A model generated the notes under the pieces. It was not told the origin of the DNA, did not search any database, and saw nothing but the letters and a program-made list of their open reading frames with translations. DNA of 64,000 nt from the NCBI GenBank assembly GCA_947489665.1, contig CANLEH010000003.1, positions 273,400 to 337,399 of the forward strand, read 5' to 3'. The DNA is from an uncultured Roseicyclus sp. Its GTDB lineage: Bacteria > Pseudomonadota > Alphaproteobacteria > Rhodobacterales > Rhodobacteraceae. Of this stretch, positions 62,273-64,000 are shown piece after piece (within the stretch, counting starts at the first letter, position 1; each line of letters starts with the position of its first letter). A program made the translations under genes and the position numbers.

Positions 62273-62717
62273 GCGGGGCTTCAAACCACGCGCTTTAGGC
62301 GAAATTGCCATCCGCTGCGACGATGTCCAGCGGATGGCGTCTTTCTACGAAGACATCCTCGGGCTGGACCGGATGGAAGGCAGTGCTGCTGACGGCATTG
62401 TCTTCTTTCGTATCGGCGAGGGGTTCGGCGGCCATACGCAAATCCTGGCTCTGTTCGACAAAGCCTATGCGACCCGCCCCGGCCTGCACCCCACTGGATC
62501 ACACGCGCCTGAAACCGGCACACGCTCCTCTCTCCACCACATCGCACTCAGCCTGCCCTATGCCGAGCAGCAAGCGGTGATGGACTGGTACGACCAGCTT
62601 GGCCTGTCTTACCGGGTGGAGCATTTCGGCTGGGTTGGCTGGCGCGGCATCTTCACCGAAGACCCCGAAGGAAATACAGTGGAGCTTGTGGCCTATGAGG
62701 CCGCCCTCAAGGATTGA
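62253..62717 (+). CDS. VOC-family (glyoxalase/bleomycin-resistance) protein
   Basis: A 154-residue VOC-fold protein. The first beta-alpha unit is LGEIAIRCDDVQRMASFYED, with DILGLDRM following. Putative metal ligands are in SLHHIALSLP and the late EDPEGNTVELVAYE. The domain requires sequence upstream of the first ATG (62334), so translation probably starts at TTG 62253, inside the end of the RTX gene (20-nt overlap). The substrate is unknown. The start is less certain than the gene itself. Confidence 0.83.
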   Translation: MSSPSHKRGFKPRALGEIAIRCDDVQRMASFYEDILGLDRMEGSAADGIVFFRIGEGFGGHTQILALFDKAYATRPGLHPTGSHAPETGTRSSLHHIALSLPYAEQQAVMDWYDQLGLSYRVEHFGWVGWRGIFTEDPEGNTVELVAYEAALKD

Positions 62718-62724
62718 TCCTGTC

Positions 62725-62748
62725 TTCCATTGGTCAAAAATACCTCGG
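62725..62748 (+). repeat. Downstream repeat element, copy C (after VOC gene)
   Basis: TTCCATTGGTCAAAAATACCTCGG begins 8 nt after the VOC stop. It shares the AAAAATACCTC core with copies A and B and is followed by a G-run and a strong hairpin. Confidence 0.55.
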
Positions 62749-62758
62749 AGGGGGGTCT

Positions 62759-62781
62759 GGGGGGAGGCAGCGCCTCCCCCC
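62759..62781. terminator. GC-rich hairpin between convergent VOC and transaminase genes
   Basis: GGGGGGAGGC-AGC-GCCTCCCCCC forms a perfect 10-bp stem with a 3-nt loop. It lies between two convergent genes and probably serves both. There is no T-run. Confidence 0.65.
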
Positions 62782-62812
62782 AGTTGGTCGACCGCGAAGC
62801 GGGCGAAACCCC

Positions 62813-63670
62813 TCAGATCGCGGCCTTGCGCATCTCGTCCAGGTAAATCTCACGCAAGCGTGCCGTCACGTTGCCCGGCTGGCCCGTGCCCACGGCTTCC
62901 CCATCGATCTCCACCACGGGCATCACGAAGGTGGAGGCCGAGGTGATGAACGCCTCATCCGCGGCCTTCGCCTCGTCCATGGTAAAGGGCCGCTCTTCCA
63001 CCTGCATCTGCGCTTCGCGCGCCATCCGCAGAACCGCGGCGCGCGTGATCCCGTGCAGGATCTCGTTGCCCAGATGCCGCGTGACGATGGTATTGCCCTT
63101 CACGATATAGGCGTTGTTTGAGGTCCCCTCGGTCACGACGCCATCTTCCACCATCCACGCATCATGGGCGCCAGCAGCCTTCGCCGCCATCTTGCCCATG
63201 GACGGGTAGAGGAGCTGCACGGTCTTGATATCCCGTCGCCCCCAACGCTGATCCTCGATCGAGATGACCTTCATCCCCGTCTGCGCCATCGGATTGTCCG
63301 CCAGCCCGGTTTTGGCTTGAGTGAACAGCACAATGGTTGGCTCGGTATCATCGCCCGGATAGGCAAAATCCCGATCCGCCGCGCCGCGCGTGACTTGCAG
63401 GTAGATGAGCCCTTCTTCGATCCCGTTCAGCCGCACCAACTCGCGGTGGATCTCCAGCAGCTCGTCCTCGGTCGTTGGGTTCTTCATCTCCAACTCATCC
63501 AGCGAGCGCTGCAACCGCTTTGCGTGCCCGTCAAAGTCGATCAGCTTGCCGTCGAGAACGCTCGTCACCTCATAGACCCCGTCCGCAAACAAAAACCCGC
63601 GATCAAAGATCGAAACGGTCGCTTCATGTTCGGGCAGATACTGCCCATTGACGTAAACAGTGCGGGTCAT
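62813..63670 (-). CDS. D-amino-acid transaminase (class IV PLP aminotransferase)
   Basis: A 285-residue fold-type IV aminotransferase. It begins MTRTVYVNGQYLPEHEATVS, with FDRGFLFADGVYEVT next (about residue 22). The PLP lysine is in RRDIKTVQLLYP (about residue 148), and VTEGTSNNAYIVKG carries the phosphate-binding Ser/Thr. These features fit D-alanine transaminase better than the branched-chain enzyme. It makes D-glutamate or D-alanine for murein from alpha-keto acids. It is upstream of the depolymerase-like gene's stop by 33 nt but separate. Confidence 0.88.
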   Translation of the reverse strand: MTRTVYVNGQYLPEHEATVSIFDRGFLFADGVYEVTSVLDGKLIDFDGHAKRLQRSLDELEMKNPTTEDELLEIHRELVRLNGIEEGLIYLQVTRGAADRDFAYPGDDTEPTIVLFTQAKTGLADNPMAQTGMKVISIEDQRWGRRDIKTVQLLYPSMGKMAAKAAGAHDAWMVEDGVVTEGTSNNAYIVKGNTIVTRHLGNEILHGITRAAVLRMAREAQMQVEERPFTMDEAKAADEAFITSASTFVMPVVEIDGEAVGTGQPGNVTARLREIYLDEMRKAAI

Positions 63671-63703
63671 GGTCGTGCCTCCTGAAACGGGTCTCGAGAT
63701 GCT

Positions 63704-64000
63704 CTAAAGCCCCTCAAGGATCTGTTCAATCGCCCATTCCACACGGGTCGTAGAATAGGAATGGCCACCGTCAAAAACGCATAGGGCCAACCCGCCTGTG
63801 CTGGCCCCCGGATCCATGCTGACAAGGCAGCCTTCGCCATGGGGAAACCCTGTTTGGGTAGGGTCCGGCATGCCGGAATGGGCCACGTACATGCGGAACG
63901 CCTCGATCACGCTGCCTTGCCGCGTTTGCCCGATAGGGCGGCCTTCCAGCGGCACGGTCGTGTCCTGAAGCCCGTGGATGTGGATCAGCGTCGCAGGCGG
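63704..64000 (-). CDS. PHB depolymerase/LpqC-like esterase, C-terminal part (runs off the window)
   Basis: The last 98 codons of an alpha/beta-hydrolase of the poly(3-hydroxybutyrate) depolymerase or feruloyl-esterase (LpqC) family; the 5-prime part lies beyond the right edge. Visible are LIHIHGLQDTTVPLEGRP, with the catalytic Asp region, and FDGGHSYSTTRVEWA, with the catalytic His. A Gly-Cys segment (GEGCLV) matches a conserved loop. Whether the complete protein is exported cannot be seen. Confidence 0.78.
   Translation of the reverse strand, partial: PPATLIHIHGLQDTTVPLEGRPIGQTRQGSVIEAFRMYVAHSGMPDPTQTGFPHGEGCLVSMDPGASTGGLALCVFDGGHSYSTTRVEWAIEQILEGL

Noticed and set aside
60476..62311. A 611-codon open frame on the minus strand across the RTX gene
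   Set aside because: It is a mirror of the GGxGxD repeats, whose codon bias leaves the opposite strand open. Its product is repetitive, with no signal or domain, while the plus strand has a clear RTX protein.

Overview
The window looks like chromosomal DNA from an alphaproteobacterium of the Rhodobacterales (Roseobacter group). The evidence is the high G+C coding sequence, a Rieske/cytochrome b/cytochrome c1 operon of Rhodobacter type, lysine genes of the succinylase branch (dapF, dapD, dapE), a GAAC-N7-GAAC alphaproteobacterial SOS box, Hint-domain and RTX-repeat surface proteins, and MOSC, UMF1-type MFS and YHYH neighbours. The genus cannot be fixed from the sequence. No prophage, insertion sequence, CRISPR array or rRNA operon was seen. 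Two tRNA genes, Arg(CCT) and Lys(TTT), are present.

Layout. 0-7.2 kb holds an SOS-type error-prone polymerase gene (dnaE2), a group of palindromic sites, an FrhB-like iron-sulfur flavoprotein gene, tRNA-Arg, a LacI-type regulator with a perfect operator, and L-serine dehydratase. 7.3-18.5 kb is a two-armed carbohydrate locus. The leftward arm encodes a CUT1 sugar ABC transporter, a Tm-1-like protein and a class II aldolase. The rightward arm encodes a FadR-type GntR regulator, an MBL-fold lactonase-like enzyme, a class IIA HAD phosphatase, a second class II aldolase and an FGGY kinase. Two copies of one operator flank the regulator gene. The substrate is unknown, and this is the best candidate here for an undescribed pathway.

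18.5-31 kb is mostly housekeeping: tRNA-Lys, dapF-mtaB, a small detoxification cluster (PaiB, GST, GNAT, PNPOx-like), petABC, the thiamine importer thiBPQ under a TPP riboswitch, and aroC. 31-40 kb has a thioredoxin-CcdA pair, a DMT exporter, HU, a purine-salvage operon (ade, an unknown gene, amn), a sulfotransferase behind a strong palindrome, and a secreted MsrA. 40-50 kb carries envelope genes (YggT, MepA, two tandem beta-barrel proteins, a PlsC-type acyltransferase), a LOG-type nucleotide hydrolase, dapD, a GlsB-like gene broken by a one-base frameshift, and a YHYH protein.

50-64 kb holds a translationally coupled pair of Hint proteins, dapE, RNase R, an MltB-type transglycosylase, a MOSC protein, imuB with its SOS box, an RTX repeat protein, a VOC protein, a D-amino-acid transaminase and the 3-prime part of a PHB-depolymerase-like gene. 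The two translesion genes, dnaE2 and imuB, normally form one cassette with imuA. Here they lie about 55 kb apart, with no imuA in the window, yet their SOS boxes match closely. Three copies of a short sequence element follow stop codons in the right-hand part of the window.
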